A DNA stretch of 64,000 nt, taken from Sinomicrobium oceani (GTDB lineage: Bacteria > Bacteroidota > Bacteroidia > Flavobacteriales > Flavobacteriaceae). The translations under genes were made by a program, and so were the position numbers. How positions within the stretch are numbered: position 1 is the first letter of the stretch; the number at the start of each line of letters is the position of its first letter. The stretch lies in assembly GCF_900119185.1 (NCBI RefSeq), contig NZ_FPJE01000008.1, forward strand, positions 124,001 through 188,000. Reading direction: 5' to 3'. The notes under the pieces are model-generated. The model saw only the letters and a program-made list of their open reading frames with translations, did no database searches and was not told where the DNA came from. Below are positions 19,531-27,775 of the stretch, in pieces.

Positions 19531-20181
19531 ATGAAACGTGTTCTCATTATAGGAGCGAATGGAAAAATAGGTAAAATACTCTCCCGGAAACTAAAGGACG
19601 AAGCTGACTTTGAACCGGTTGCCATGCTGCGCAAACCGGAACAGGCTTCTTTTTTTGACGATCTCGGGGTGGAGCGTCATGTGGCGAGTATCGAAGGTAG
19701 TGTGGATGAGATTGCCAAGATCATGAAGGAGACCGATGCCGTGGTCTTCACAGCTGGTTCGGGGGGGAATACGGGGCATGATAAGACGCTTACGGTAGAC
19801 CTGGACGGGGCCGTTAAAAGTATGGAGGCCGCCAGGCTGACCGATGTAAAACGCTTTATCATGGTCAGCGCCCTGAATGCCGACGACAGAGATCTCTGGG
19901 CCGCTTCGGGACTCGAACCTTATTACATAGCCAAGCACTATGCCGATTTTGTATTGAAGACGACAGATCTCGATTATACGATACTTCGCCCGGGACGATT
20001 ACTGGACGAACCCGGAACGGGGATGATCAATATCACCTATCCGGAAAAAGAGGACGGGGTGTCCCGTGAAGATGTGGCCGGGGTTATCGTTCAGGCCCTT
20101 AAACAGAAAGATTCTATCGGTAAGATCATTGCGTTCAACCAGGGAAAAACGCCGCTGGAAAAGGCGCTGAGCCAGGGATAA
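19531..20181 (+). CDS. Atypical short-chain dehydrogenase, NAD(P)H-binding
   Basis: The 216-residue protein has the N-terminal nucleotide-binding motif IIGANGKIGK (GxxGxxG form). It aligns in style with YwnB/BVR-B-like atypical SDRs. VVFTAGSGGNTG, the MVSALNADDR segment and YYIAKHYADFVLK (YxxxK) are visible, and TILRPGRLLDEPGTG is typical of the group. Substrate is unknown; relatives reduce quinones or flavins or serve as redox sensors. The 3' end overlaps the convergent membrane-protein gene by 47 bases. Confidence 0.85.
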   Translation: MKRVLIIGANGKIGKILSRKLKDEADFEPVAMLRKPEQASFFDDLGVERHVASIEGSVDEIAKIMKETDAVVFTAGSGGNTGHDKTLTVDLDGAVKSMEAARLTDVKRFIMVSALNADDRDLWAASGLEPYYIAKHYADFVLKTTDLDYTILRPGRLLDEPGTGMINITYPEKEDGVSREDVAGVIVQALKQKDSIGKIIAFNQGKTPLEKALSQG

Positions 20182-20863
20182 GCTTCTTTTTCTTCCTGGA
20201 AGCATTAAACATCATTTCACTGTTCGGGGTGCGGAAATCTATGGTATAATCTTTCTGCTCCCGTATCGTGGTATGATATATGGAGTCTGCAAATCCGGTG
20301 TCGGACACTTCTCCGGAGCCTTTTGAGTTGCCGGTAGTTTCCTTACCAAGGACAATATATACGGTATCCCCGCGGACTTCCGTAACCTTAAACCAGGCAT
20401 AGCCATCGCGTACCATACTGCCCCGGGGGGTTATCTCTTGGAATCTCCCGAAATAGAGGTCGCCCGCCCGGACCCGTTCGTTAAGATTATCAGCCACCAC
20501 GTTTTCCTTACCCGCCGCGGATAGCTTTCCGAAAATCATCGTAGCAAAGAACGCACAGACGAGCAGGATAAAGATATATCCCATAAACCGTAGTTTGAAA
20601 CCGCCCTTGACCTTTTCAGCCTTGCGGATCTCGGTCTTGTAAAAAATCCGCATTTCCGGTGTCCAGTTTTTACGGGAGATACGTAACCTGGTTACGGCAT
20701 CATAAAATTCTCCCACAGGTTTGTTTGCCCATACGGAATAAAGTATCGTCGTTACTTTTTTACCAAAAAGAATAAGCGTCATGGCATGCCCGGGAACAAT
20801 CGGGTTTTGCAGTTCGGTTGCCGAAATATGGGCTTTTTCTTCGTGATCCGTGTAAAAAAACAT
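20135..20863 (-). CDS. Membrane protein of unknown function
   Basis: This 242-residue protein has no family I recognise. The N-terminal 85 residues are soluble and probably cytoplasmic. One clear transmembrane helix (about residues 92-112, MGYIFILLVCAFFATMIFG) follows a positively charged stretch. The C-terminal 130 residues should lie outside the inner membrane and contain a small beta-rich segment (YAWFKVTEVRGDTVYIVLG). The tail is basic (KKKK) and overlaps the end of the convergent SDR gene by 47 bases, so the last 15 residues may be a recent extension. Confidence 0.65.
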   Translation of the reverse strand: MFFYTDHEEKAHISATELQNPIVPGHAMTLILFGKKVTTILYSVWANKPVGEFYDAVTRLRISRKNWTPEMRIFYKTEIRKAEKVKGGFKLRFMGYIFILLVCAFFATMIFGKLSAAGKENVVADNLNERVRAGDLYFGRFQEITPRGSMVRDGYAWFKVTEVRGDTVYIVLGKETTGNSKGSGEVSDTGFADSIYHTTIREQKDYTIDFRTPNSEMMFNASRKKKKLIPGSAPFPAAFFPG

Positions 20864-20970
20864 GAATGTACCGGGTGTTTGTGCTTACGAAGTTAGTTAT
20901 AATAAGCCTGAAACAAGATGTTTAACTGTTAAAATCACCTTCAAACAATAATTCTATTCTTAAGGTATGT

Positions 20971-21837
20971 TTAATGTTGCTCGCGGAACTGTTGCGGAGT
21001 CAGCCCTGTATGCTGTTTAAAAAACCTTGAAAAACTGGCATGATCGTAAAAACCGAGTTCATAAACGATTTCCTTAACATATATATCCGAAGTTTTTAGC
21101 AGTCTTTTGGCCTCGAGCAAGCTTCTGTCCTGGATACAGGAAGAGGCGGAAACCCCGAGTGTTTTTTTGCATATAATGTTTAAGTAATTCGGTGTAATAT
21201 TCAGTTTTTCATCATAGAAAGATACCGATCGTTCCGCGCGAAAATATCGGTCTGTAAGCGACAGGAATGCGGATAGTACCGGGTTGGACCTATAGCTGTG
21301 AACATCACCGAAAATATGCTCTGCGATTTTACCAACCATAAGAGCCAGGAGGCGGATACGTGTATCGATGAGTTGCCGGAAAGGATTTGTGCTGTTCAGT
21401 TCCGTACGGATCGCATGAAATTCGTATAGTAATCGCGGAACTGCGTCTTCGGGGATATCAACCACGGGATGGTTGCGATAGTGCAGGTACGAAAGATGCA
21501 GGGAAGGGAGTAGGGTCTCCAGTTGAGCCCGCCCGATCATCAACTGGTAACCTACCGTATGGGGCTGCATATCCCACCGGTGTACCTGGCCTGGAAACAG
21601 CAGGTGCACCTGGTTGGCTGCAATTTCGTAATCCCTGAAATCTATAGTATGTATTCCGCCACCGCTTTCAAACAACATAAAGACAAAAAAATCGTGTTTG
21701 TGCGGCTGCATGATCGTCTGCTGTCCGCGAAGTTCATGGTACAGCAGGTTACACCCTTCCTGCCTGTCACTGTCAAACTCCTGTATACCCAGTACCGGGA
21801 AATGTTCTTCTTCCTGATGTTCGAAGGCAGGATTCAT
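20971..21837 (-). CDS. AraC-family transcriptional regulator
   Basis: The ATG at 21837 gives 288 residues with a standard layout; a longer frame to 22035 runs back into the preceding gene. An N-terminal cupin-like sensor domain (HKHDFFVFMLFESGGGIHTI) is followed by a C-terminal double helix-turn-helix. The second half reads VKEIVYELGFYDHASFSRF and FKQHTGLTPQQFR, the AraC signature. It lies 61 bases downstream of the amidohydrolase gene on the same strand and may control it. The ligand is unknown. Confidence 0.88.
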   Translation of the reverse strand: MNPAFEHQEEEHFPVLGIQEFDSDRQEGCNLLYHELRGQQTIMQPHKHDFFVFMLFESGGGIHTIDFRDYEIAANQVHLLFPGQVHRWDMQPHTVGYQLMIGRAQLETLLPSLHLSYLHYRNHPVVDIPEDAVPRLLYEFHAIRTELNSTNPFRQLIDTRIRLLALMVGKIAEHIFGDVHSYRSNPVLSAFLSLTDRYFRAERSVSFYDEKLNITPNYLNIICKKTLGVSASSCIQDRSLLEAKRLLKTSDIYVKEIVYELGFYDHASFSRFFKQHTGLTPQQFREQH

Positions 21838-21898
21838 ACGTAGTTGTTTGGTGTATTTGCCATAACAAATATAATGCAAATGATATAAGCCGAAATTG

Positions 21899-23224
21899 CT
21901 AAAACACCACTTGTCCCCGGTACAACAGCGAATGTACGGGAGATATGCGCGATACGGCTTCGGCAGAGCAACTCGCATCGACCAGCACCACAGAAGCTTC
22001 GTCTCCCGCTTTGGGCCACTGCCGGTTACCCTCATCGTCGAGAGGCAATATGTTGTGCGTGGCCAGTTTCAGACTTCGGGACAGGTCGAATTCCGTCCGG
22101 TAACCGTATAACTGTGCCATCAGGTTGGCTTTTTCCAGGACACTACCGCTTCCCCAGGTGTTCCAGTGGTCGATAATGCTGTCGTTACCCGTGGCCACAT
22201 CGACCCCGTATTTGTACAGGGTAGGAAGGGGCATGACCAGTCCGCCGAACGGAATGGTAGAGATCACCCCTATCCCCGAATGGGCAAGCTTTTCCGCGAT
22301 TTCCTCCTGTTTTGACGCAGGAATTTTCCCCAAAACAAAACAATGACTCAGGAATGTCCTGTTGCGCAGCTTCGGGTTTTCATTTACTTTTTCAATGAGA
22401 TAGGTTACCGTTCGTAACCCGGAATCTCCTGTTTCGTGCAGGTGCATATCGATTCCCTTATTATGATCAAGCGCCAGGCGAACCATAAAATCCACCGATC
22501 TCTCTATATTTCCGTCAATCGTATACGGATCGAGCCCTCCTATATAACCTATGCTGTCCATAGCAGCGGCCTCGGCCATCAGTCCGGCCGAATCGGTATA
22601 ATAGATACCGTGTTGCGGAAACGCGACCAGTTCCGCCCCGAAACTGCCTTTTTTGTGTTGCAGTGCCTTTTCCAGATTTTCAAGCGATTTCATGCCGGAG
22701 GTCGGCTCTATGTTTACATGGCTTCGGGCAAAAGCGGTACCACGGGACTGCAGGAGTTCCACGATCTTTTCGGCGCGGTGAGTGGACGTCTTCAGCATTT
22801 CGGGCAACAGCTCTTGTTCCAGCGCAATCATTCCTTTAACACCACCCTGTCGTTTTCTTACCGCTTTCCATGGCCCGCCGTAAAAGGTCTTGTCCAGGTG
22901 AATATGCATATCCTTAAATGCCGGTAACATGAGCATTCCCCCGGCATCTTCACCTTCGGCAGCGGGATCATACGGCGTGATCTTCCCGATAATCCCATCG
23001 TTGATCTCCACACAAAACAATCCCGTACGGGTCGCGACTACTTCTCCTTCTTCGTAAATAAAACCGGTTTCCAGTCTTACATTTTTTAATACCATAGTCG
23101 TTGTATATTTTCCTTCGGCTACCGTTCCATTAAATCCCAACAGGGAAGGAGCAGTCATAAACCCGGTAACTCCAAGGGCTGAAGTTTTAATAAAATCCTT
23201 TCTCGATATACCTTTCAAAGCCAT
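21899..23224 (-). CDS. Cytosine-deaminase-like amidohydrolase with Tat-like signal
   Basis: The chosen ATG at 23224 gives 441 residues; the GTG at 23242 is rejected because a -7 promoter box lies on it. The N-terminus has SRKDFIKTSALGVTGF, resembling a twin-arginine signal with RK in place of RR. The amidohydrolase barrel shows metal ligands in DMHIHLDKTF, a DMHLHETGD strand, a SHCFVLG strand and the terminal TGNDSIIDHWNTWG aspartate. The HxHLDK form is that of the CodA/atrazine-hydrolase group of cyclic amide deaminases. The actual substrate is not predictable. It would be periplasmic if the signal works. Confidence 0.85.
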   Translation of the reverse strand: MALKGISRKDFIKTSALGVTGFMTAPSLLGFNGTVAEGKYTTTMVLKNVRLETGFIYEEGEVVATRTGLFCVEINDGIIGKITPYDPAAEGEDAGGMLMLPAFKDMHIHLDKTFYGGPWKAVRKRQGGVKGMIALEQELLPEMLKTSTHRAEKIVELLQSRGTAFARSHVNIEPTSGMKSLENLEKALQHKKGSFGAELVAFPQHGIYYTDSAGLMAEAAAMDSIGYIGGLDPYTIDGNIERSVDFMVRLALDHNKGIDMHLHETGDSGLRTVTYLIEKVNENPKLRNRTFLSHCFVLGKIPASKQEEIAEKLAHSGIGVISTIPFGGLVMPLPTLYKYGVDVATGNDSIIDHWNTWGSGSVLEKANLMAQLYGYRTEFDLSRSLKLATHNILPLDDEGNRQWPKAGDEASVVLVDASCSAEAVSRISPVHSLLYRGQVVF

Positions 23225-23241
23225 CGCTTTATATTTTTTCA

Positions 23242-23249
23242 CAAAGGTA
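23242..23249 (-). promoter_or_regulatory. -7 promoter box for the amidohydrolase gene
   Basis: The minus strand reads TACCTTTG, an exact TAnnTTTG match, 17 bases upstream of the ATG at 23224. It fixes the start codon by excluding the GTG at 23242. Confidence 0.55.
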
Positions 23250-23324
23250 AAAGACAGGATCGAAAGGGCAGGGGTATCGTTTATGTTATTGCTTGTATAA
23301 ATTATAATTATGGGGGAGTTGATT

Positions 23325-23458
23325 AGTTCGTAGTTGGTAGTTGGGGAGTTAATAGGTTATTTGGTTATTGAGTGATGTACAGCTCTAAATCCCCTGTTTT
23401 AGGCAAAAAACAGAGACGGCTGAGTGCTCCGGATCTGCCGGAGTGTGCAGAAGCCCCT
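23325..23458 (+). repeat. Dispersed intergenic repeat, copy 2
   Basis: This full-length copy starts with AGTTCGTAGTTGGTAG and has the middle segment ending TTATTGAGTGATGTA. It then has CCCTGTTTTA and the hairpin block GGCTGAGTGCTCCGG, a 5-base loop, CCGGAG and AAGCCCC. The 6-base stem (23427-23432 with 23438-23443) is kept although the loop differs from copies 1 and 3. Confidence 0.8.
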
Positions 23459-23551
23459 CGGTCTGACAGGAATGACTACTACATTATTTATTCAGACCCA
23501 TCCCCAATAACACAACAAATCAGTAACTTAGTACCCAAACTATGAACTATC

Positions 23552-24133
23552 ATGAACACCAAAGTCGACACGTATATAGAAAAAGCCCGAAAGTGGCAGA
23601 AGGAATTTGAAGCTTTACGCGGCATTATGCTGGATTGTCAGCTTACGGAGACATTCAAATGGCGTAATCCTTGTTATACCTTGGGAGATAGTAATGTGGT
23701 GCTTATTCACGGGTTTAAGGAATATTGTGCCGTATTGTTTTTCAAAGGAGCCTTGCTCAAAGACCCGCACCATGTGCTTATACAGCAGACCGATAATGTA
23801 CAGGCCGCCCGGCAGATGCGGTTTACGGATCTCGATGAGATCACCCGGACAGCCCATATCCTCAAAACCTATATTTACGAAGCCATCGAAATAGAAAAAG
23901 CCGGGATACAGGTACCGATGAAAAAAACTTCGGAATACCCGGTGCCGGACGAATTATCACAGAAGTTCGGGGAACTACCCGAACTGAAAAAGGCTTTCTA
24001 TGCCCTTACTCCGGGAAGACAACGCGGATATCTCCTTCATTTTTCCGGGGCAAAACAGGCAGCAACACGGGTATCGCGAATTGAAAAGTGTACCCCGGGT
24101 ATATTGCAGGGCAAAGGACTGAACGACCGTTAA
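23552..24133 (+). CDS. YdeI-family protein with DUF1801 domain
   Basis: The 193-residue protein combines an N-terminal DUF1801 domain (FKWRNPCYTLGDSNVVLIHG, then FFKGALLKDP around residues 62-72) with a C-terminal YdeI/OmdA helix pair. The C-terminal part reads TPGRQRGYLLHFSGAKQ and ends in the conserved ATRVSRIEKC. Such proteins are often annotated as OmpD-associated, and the biochemical role is uncertain. It sits directly after repeat copy 2 and 97 bases before the oxidoreductase gene. Confidence 0.85.
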   Translation: MNTKVDTYIEKARKWQKEFEALRGIMLDCQLTETFKWRNPCYTLGDSNVVLIHGFKEYCAVLFFKGALLKDPHHVLIQQTDNVQAARQMRFTDLDEITRTAHILKTYIYEAIEIEKAGIQVPMKKTSEYPVPDELSQKFGELPELKKAFYALTPGRQRGYLLHFSGAKQAATRVSRIEKCTPGILQGKGLNDR

Positions 24134-24170
24134 TTTTCCGGCAAAGCGGTATATTCCCGATAAAAATCGA

Positions 24171-24178
24171 TAGGTTTG
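24171..24178 (+). promoter_or_regulatory. -7 promoter box for the Gfo/Idh/MocA gene
   Basis: TAGGTTTG matches TAnnTTTG, 53 bases upstream of the oxidoreductase ATG. No -33 TTG is obvious. Confidence 0.4.
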
Positions 24179-24230
24179 TAGTACACCGGATTTCCGGTGA
24201 TTGTTCTCTTGAAGCAAAACCTAAAGTATT

Positions 24231-25244
24231 ATGAAAAACAAGATCAGGACCGGGTTGTTGTCTTTTGGCATGTCCGGCAAAATTTTTCACGCCCCTTTTG
24301 TCAAAGCTCATCCGGAATTCGAACTGGTGGCCGTCGTAGAACGCACACAGAAAAGAGCGCACGAATACTATCCGGGCATCAAGAGTTACGCTTCGGTAGC
24401 GGAGTTGCTGAACGACGATGAGATCGACCTCGTTATTGTCAATACCCCCAACAACACGCACTATGAATTTGCATTACAGGCTTTGCGGAATAAGAAGCAC
24501 GTACTGGTCGAAAAACCTTTTACCTCTACCTCCGAAGAGGCAGCACACCTGTTCCGGGAGGCCGCCAAAAACCACTGTCATGTACTGCCGTACCACAATC
24601 GGCGTTATGATAGTGACTTCCTGTCTGTAAAAAAAGTACTTGAAAGCGAAAAAACAGGACAGCCCGTAGAGGTGTATTTTCGCTTCGAACGTTATAAATA
24701 CACTATCGGGGAAAAGCGCTTTAAGGAAGAGGCCATTCCGGGAAGCGGACTGCAGTACGACCTGGGGTCGCATTTGCTGGACGGGGTGATCTCACTATTT
24801 GGTATTCCCCGGCGCTGGCACAAAACCCTCGGTGCTTACCGGCCCGGATCGGAAGTGGACGATTATGTACACATTCACCTCGAATACGAAAACGGATTAC
24901 AGGTCTTTGTCAAAACGAGTCTCCTGGTCCTCAGTCCACAACCTGCCTTTGTGATCAACGGTACCCGCGGCACTTATGTCAAGGACCGTACGGACGTTCA
25001 GGAAAAACAACTACTGGAAGGCATGCAGCCGGGCGATCCGGGGTTTGGCGTAGAAGAGGAGCACCGGGAAGGTATCCTGACCTGGTTGGACGACCGGGAT
25101 GTAAAACATACCGAAAAAGTCGCTGCAGCACCGGCTTCCTACCTCGGTATCTTCGAAGCCGTATACCAGACGCTCAGGCATCACAAGCCCTACCCGGTTA
25201 CCGAAGCACAGATTCTCGCTCAGTTGAACATCCTGGAAGGGTAG
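24231..25244 (+). CDS. Gfo/Idh/MocA-family oxidoreductase
   Basis: This 337-residue NAD(P)-dependent dehydrogenase has an N-terminal Rossmann domain (GLLSFGMSGKIFHAPF) and the family's EKPFTST motif, which carries the catalytic lysine. A long beta-sheet C-terminal domain includes GSGLQYDLGSHLLDGV, with the conserved aspartate and histidine. The form resembles YdgJ/YvaA-like polyol or scyllo-inosose reductases. The substrate is not determined, and no sugar pathway genes are adjacent. Confidence 0.92.
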   Translation: MKNKIRTGLLSFGMSGKIFHAPFVKAHPEFELVAVVERTQKRAHEYYPGIKSYASVAELLNDDEIDLVIVNTPNNTHYEFALQALRNKKHVLVEKPFTSTSEEAAHLFREAAKNHCHVLPYHNRRYDSDFLSVKKVLESEKTGQPVEVYFRFERYKYTIGEKRFKEEAIPGSGLQYDLGSHLLDGVISLFGIPRRWHKTLGAYRPGSEVDDYVHIHLEYENGLQVFVKTSLLVLSPQPAFVINGTRGTYVKDRTDVQEKQLLEGMQPGDPGFGVEEEHREGILTWLDDRDVKHTEKVAAAPASYLGIFEAVYQTLRHHKPYPVTEAQILAQLNILEG

Positions 25245-25473
25245 GGCATCCCCACTTCTTTTTTACACCTATCCACGCCTTTACCGTATATATCCGTACG
25301 GTATGATACCCGGTATATACCTCCCGGACCATATTATTTTTTTTTCAGCCCGTTTTATTGTATCTTAGAAGGGCCCTTTGGTTTGTATACCATCGTCATC
25401 CGTAGCTACTTACATGTTCGGTACCGTTCTTTTCAGTATCCTACGGATATTTTTAACCTTCAAAGTCAGACCT

Positions 25474-26232
25474 ATGGAAAGTGAAGATGACAAAATAAGA
25501 AAGCTGTTCGAAAACAGTAATGCGCCCCGGGAACGGGATACCATCTATGCCGGCCTTCTGTCCGAATATATGACTTTCTTCAAAAAAGAATTTCCGGATG
25601 ACTGGGATGATGAACAGATACTGGCGTTTGCCGTGCATACCTGGAATACGGCTAATATCCAGTTGAGATTGTCGCCGGATGGTCCAAATCGCATCGATCC
25701 GGATCAGGAACCCGTAAGCTGGACTACAGACCTGATGATGAAAATGGTGTCCTATAAAATGATTCATTACAAACCGTATGACCGTGTTTTTATCGAATTC
25801 GAATACGATAACGGAAATCTCAAGGTACAGACCGAAAGCGGGGAATTGTTTCTCCAAATGTTCCTCGAAGAACAGGAATCGGAAGATATCGGGGAGGATG
25901 CCGATTTTGATGAAGGATATGTGAACCGCAGGGCCGTCACCCTGAAACCGAAACAACCTTTTATAGACTGGATCAACAGCTTTTCTGAAGATAAGATCCC
26001 GTTAGCCGAGGTAGAGGGCAATGTCTATCTTCTGGATACCTCTGTATACGAACCGGACGAATGGATTGAAAAAAAGTTTGATAAATTATTCATCAAAGAA
26101 CTATCCCATTGGCATCCGGAGTCGTTCTGGCCCAAAGAGCGCACGTACAAAATGTTCCGGAAATGGTTTCATATAGATTCTTCCACGCTGGTTTACGACC
26201 TGGTGAAAGAACCGCTAACCAAGGATTACTAA
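25474..26232 (+). CDS. Hypothetical acidic protein
   Basis: The ATG at 25474 gives 252 residues; a longer frame to 25378 would add a hydrophobic leader read through probable promoter DNA. I recognise no family. The product is acidic and soluble, with repeated aromatic residues (W, Y, F). An acidic patch EEQESEDIGEDADFDEGY lies mid-protein and the C-terminal half is tryptophan-rich (LSHWHPESFWPKERTYKMF). No signal peptide or transmembrane helix is seen. It precedes the small leader-peptide gene by 121 bases on the same strand. Confidence 0.7.
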   Translation: MESEDDKIRKLFENSNAPRERDTIYAGLLSEYMTFFKKEFPDDWDDEQILAFAVHTWNTANIQLRLSPDGPNRIDPDQEPVSWTTDLMMKMVSYKMIHYKPYDRVFIEFEYDNGNLKVQTESGELFLQMFLEEQESEDIGEDADFDEGYVNRRAVTLKPKQPFIDWINSFSEDKIPLAEVEGNVYLLDTSVYEPDEWIEKKFDKLFIKELSHWHPESFWPKERTYKMFRKWFHIDSSTLVYDLVKEPLTKDY

Positions 26233-26353
26233 AAGCGGATACCCCGAACCAGACTTGGGTCTGGCTATCATTATAAGTACAGGAGTCCTGGTTTTCCGAT
26301 CACTTTCACTACTGTTTATTTGAAAAATTATAATAACCCAAATACTATGTATC

Positions 26354-26527
26354 ATGAAAAAGGTAATTCTAAACCTAAAAGATGTCCGGAAACTATCCGG
26401 AGCAGAGCAAAAAAACATTCTGGGTGGTGATGTCCCGGGAAAATGCGGAGGGGATGGTTCTTATATCATCGTCGACGGTGAGGTCGTTTGCTGTTATATC
26501 CCCGCACAAAACGCTTATATCTGCTGA
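26354..26527 (+). CDS. Double-glycine leader peptide with four cysteines (putative RiPP or bacteriocin precursor)
   Basis: A 57-residue frame starting MKKVILNLKDVRKLSGAEQK has the layout of Bacteroidota double-glycine natural-product leaders: a lysine-rich start, a leucine/aspartate amphipathic helix and an LGG end at residues 23-25. Cleavage after Gly25 would leave a 32-residue core with Cys31, Cys46, Cys47 and Cys57. The last cysteine is the C-terminal residue. A clear terminator follows 27 bases later, which supports a real transcription unit. No peptidase-containing ABC exporter, radical SAM or lanthipeptide synthetase gene is in the window, so maturation enzymes would have to lie elsewhere. 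Confidence 0.65.
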   Translation: MKKVILNLKDVRKLSGAEQKNILGGDVPGKCGGDGSYIIVDGEVVCCYIPAQNAYIC

Positions 26528-26554
26528 TATCCATCTTGGCAGAAGGTATTATGT

Positions 26555-26587
26555 AGTCCCGGCATCATCACTGCCGGGACTTTTTTT
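26555..26587 (+). terminator. Terminator of the leader-peptide gene
   Basis: A perfect 10-base stem (26555-26564 with 26572-26581) and a 7-base loop are followed by a run of seven T residues. Confidence 0.9.
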
Positions 26588-26937
26588 AGTTATTCCGGAA
26601 CATCCGTATCCGAAGGACTAAACACCTTTTCAGGGAGCATGGTATTTTAACATTTCAGGAAATTTTCCTACCTTTTCAGGCGATAGGATATGCTTCTGTG
26701 CATAACCGTATTGCAAGGCAGGGGAATTTGAAATTCCGTTCCCTAAAGTGAAGGTTAACGTGAGGGGAGCGCTCGGCCCTGTTAGTTCGAAGTGTGATAG
26801 GGAACTATCTTTCAAGACCGTAAACACAGTAACTCAATAATCAAATAATTAAGAAATAAAAACCTGGCCTGACTTTTGTTATCCTACACTATAGTTTACC
26901 ATTGCTGAACATTTTTTCCTATTACTAATTCGAGTAG
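26588..26937. other. Gene-free stretch before the broken lipoprotein gene
   Basis: No credible gene is seen in these 350 bases. There is a direct repeat ACCTTTTCAGG (26624-26634 and 26670-26680) and a 15-base palindrome GGAATTTGAAATTCC (26723-26737). A stretch at about 26828-26852 resembles part of the dispersed repeat family in the minus orientation. Base composition turns AT-rich toward the right end. Confidence 0.4.
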
Positions 26938-27492
26938 ATGAACCCTAAAAAACTTAAAATACTAATTCTAAGCTCCGTATTTATATGGGGCTGTAAGCAA
27001 AAAAGTGAGCTTAAAAAGTCAGATTTCCGCGTAGTAAAAGATTATACTGATTTTGCTCTTAAGATGGAAAACGATGATACTTTGCATATCAAGGTAAATC
27101 TATCGATGTGTTTGTAGGAGGAATTTGATCAAATTGAGATCACGAAAAGTAATGATAGCATATATCTACAGCTAAAAGAAAAATTTGTAAAGGAATATGA
27201 TACGATCATTCGTTTTTCGAAAAATCTATATACATTGAAAAATGATACCCTTAATCTGGAGAAGATAATGTCAGATTTTGACATTAATTATACCAGTAAA
27301 ACAACTCAACCATTTTTTATTATTACAAATCCGAAAGAGACAGATACCATCATACTAAGATCTATGGGACTTCACCATACAGGAATGCTTATAGAACAGT
27401 ATCTTGGGTTAATGTCCGAATTATATCCGGAAGAAATGGAGAAATACAGAATGGAATATCTGGCTCCAGCTCCGGAACTGACTGAAAAGTAA
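26938..27492 (+). pseudogene. Lipoprotein gene interrupted by an in-frame amber codon
   Basis: One continuous frame of 185 codons runs from an ATG at 26938 to a TAA at 27490-27492. It is broken only by TAG at 27115-27117 (codon 60). The first part encodes a lipoprotein signal (LIKILSSVFIWGC-like, with Cys19). After the TAG the same frame continues for 124 codons with normal-looking protein sequence ending APELTEK. Codon use is much more AT-rich than in neighbouring genes, which suggests acquired DNA. A sequencing error, a true nonsense mutation and read-through all fit. Family unknown. Confidence 0.7.
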
Positions 27493-27576
27493 ATCTGAAT
27501 TGGTTACTATTTAACCTGTTACTTTTAAGGTACTCATAAACGTTCCGGAAAACCCACAGCGCGGGCGTGCGGCTAT

Positions 27577-27604
27577 TTACACATAATGTCAAATTATAGG
27601 ACAA
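27577..27604 (-). other. Degenerate Xer/dif-like site
   Basis: On the minus strand a TTGTCCTATAA arm (27604-27594) is identical to the left arm of the main site at 27748. It is followed by a 7-base spacer and TTATGTGTAAA, an imperfect right arm with an extra base. The shared part is a perfect 16-base inverted repeat with 27746-27761. Confidence 0.45.
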
Positions 27605-27683
27605 AATTCCGGCTCCATAGAAACGATGTCATAAATTCCCAAGAGAATGAACTACAAAGCTATATTCCAAGGACGGAGCTACT

Positions 27684-27711
27684 ATTTTACATAATATAAT
27701 TATAGTTGACA
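27684..27711 (-). other. Second Xer/dif-like site
   Basis: On the minus strand this 28-base segment ends in TTATGTAAAAT (27694-27684), an exact copy of the right arm of the main site. It is preceded by an AT-rich spacer and an arm with the CTATA core. Together with 27753-27775 it forms a near-perfect inverted repeat of 22-23 bases. Confidence 0.45.
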
Positions 27712-27747
27712 AACGATTTACCGCTGTTTTTGCGACTTTCTATTGTT

Positions 27748-27775
27748 TTGTCCTATAATTTATATTATGTAAAAT
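27748..27775 (+). other. Candidate dif (Xer recombination) site
   Basis: This 28-base segment divides as an 11-base XerC-like arm TTGTCCTATAA, a 6-base spacer TTTATA and an 11-base XerD-like arm TTATGTAAAAT. That is the 11-6-11 layout of dif. The XerD-like arm differs from that of E. coli dif (TTATGTTAAAT) at one position, and the XerC-like arm shares the terminal ATAA. Genes to the right are nearly all on the minus strand, as expected just past a replication terminus. The assignment is by resemblance only. Confidence 0.5.

Larger units (their letters stand above)
23225..23551. other. Intergenic region with promoter and dispersed repeat
   Basis: This 327-base gap between divergent genes holds the amidohydrolase -7 box and a full-length dispersed repeat (23325-23458). 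No coding frame is seen. Confidence 0.55.

Noticed and set aside
25245-25473. Possible riboswitch or regulatory hairpin upstream of the acidic hypothetical
   Set aside because: There is a 7-base TACCGTA/TACGGTA stem with a nearby GTATAC-rich repeat, but no known aptamer core; too weak to call.
26828-26852. A fourth copy of the dispersed repeat
   Set aside because: Only a short stretch resembles the middle segment, in minus orientation, and both head and hairpin are missing. If real, it would also weaken the orientation pattern.
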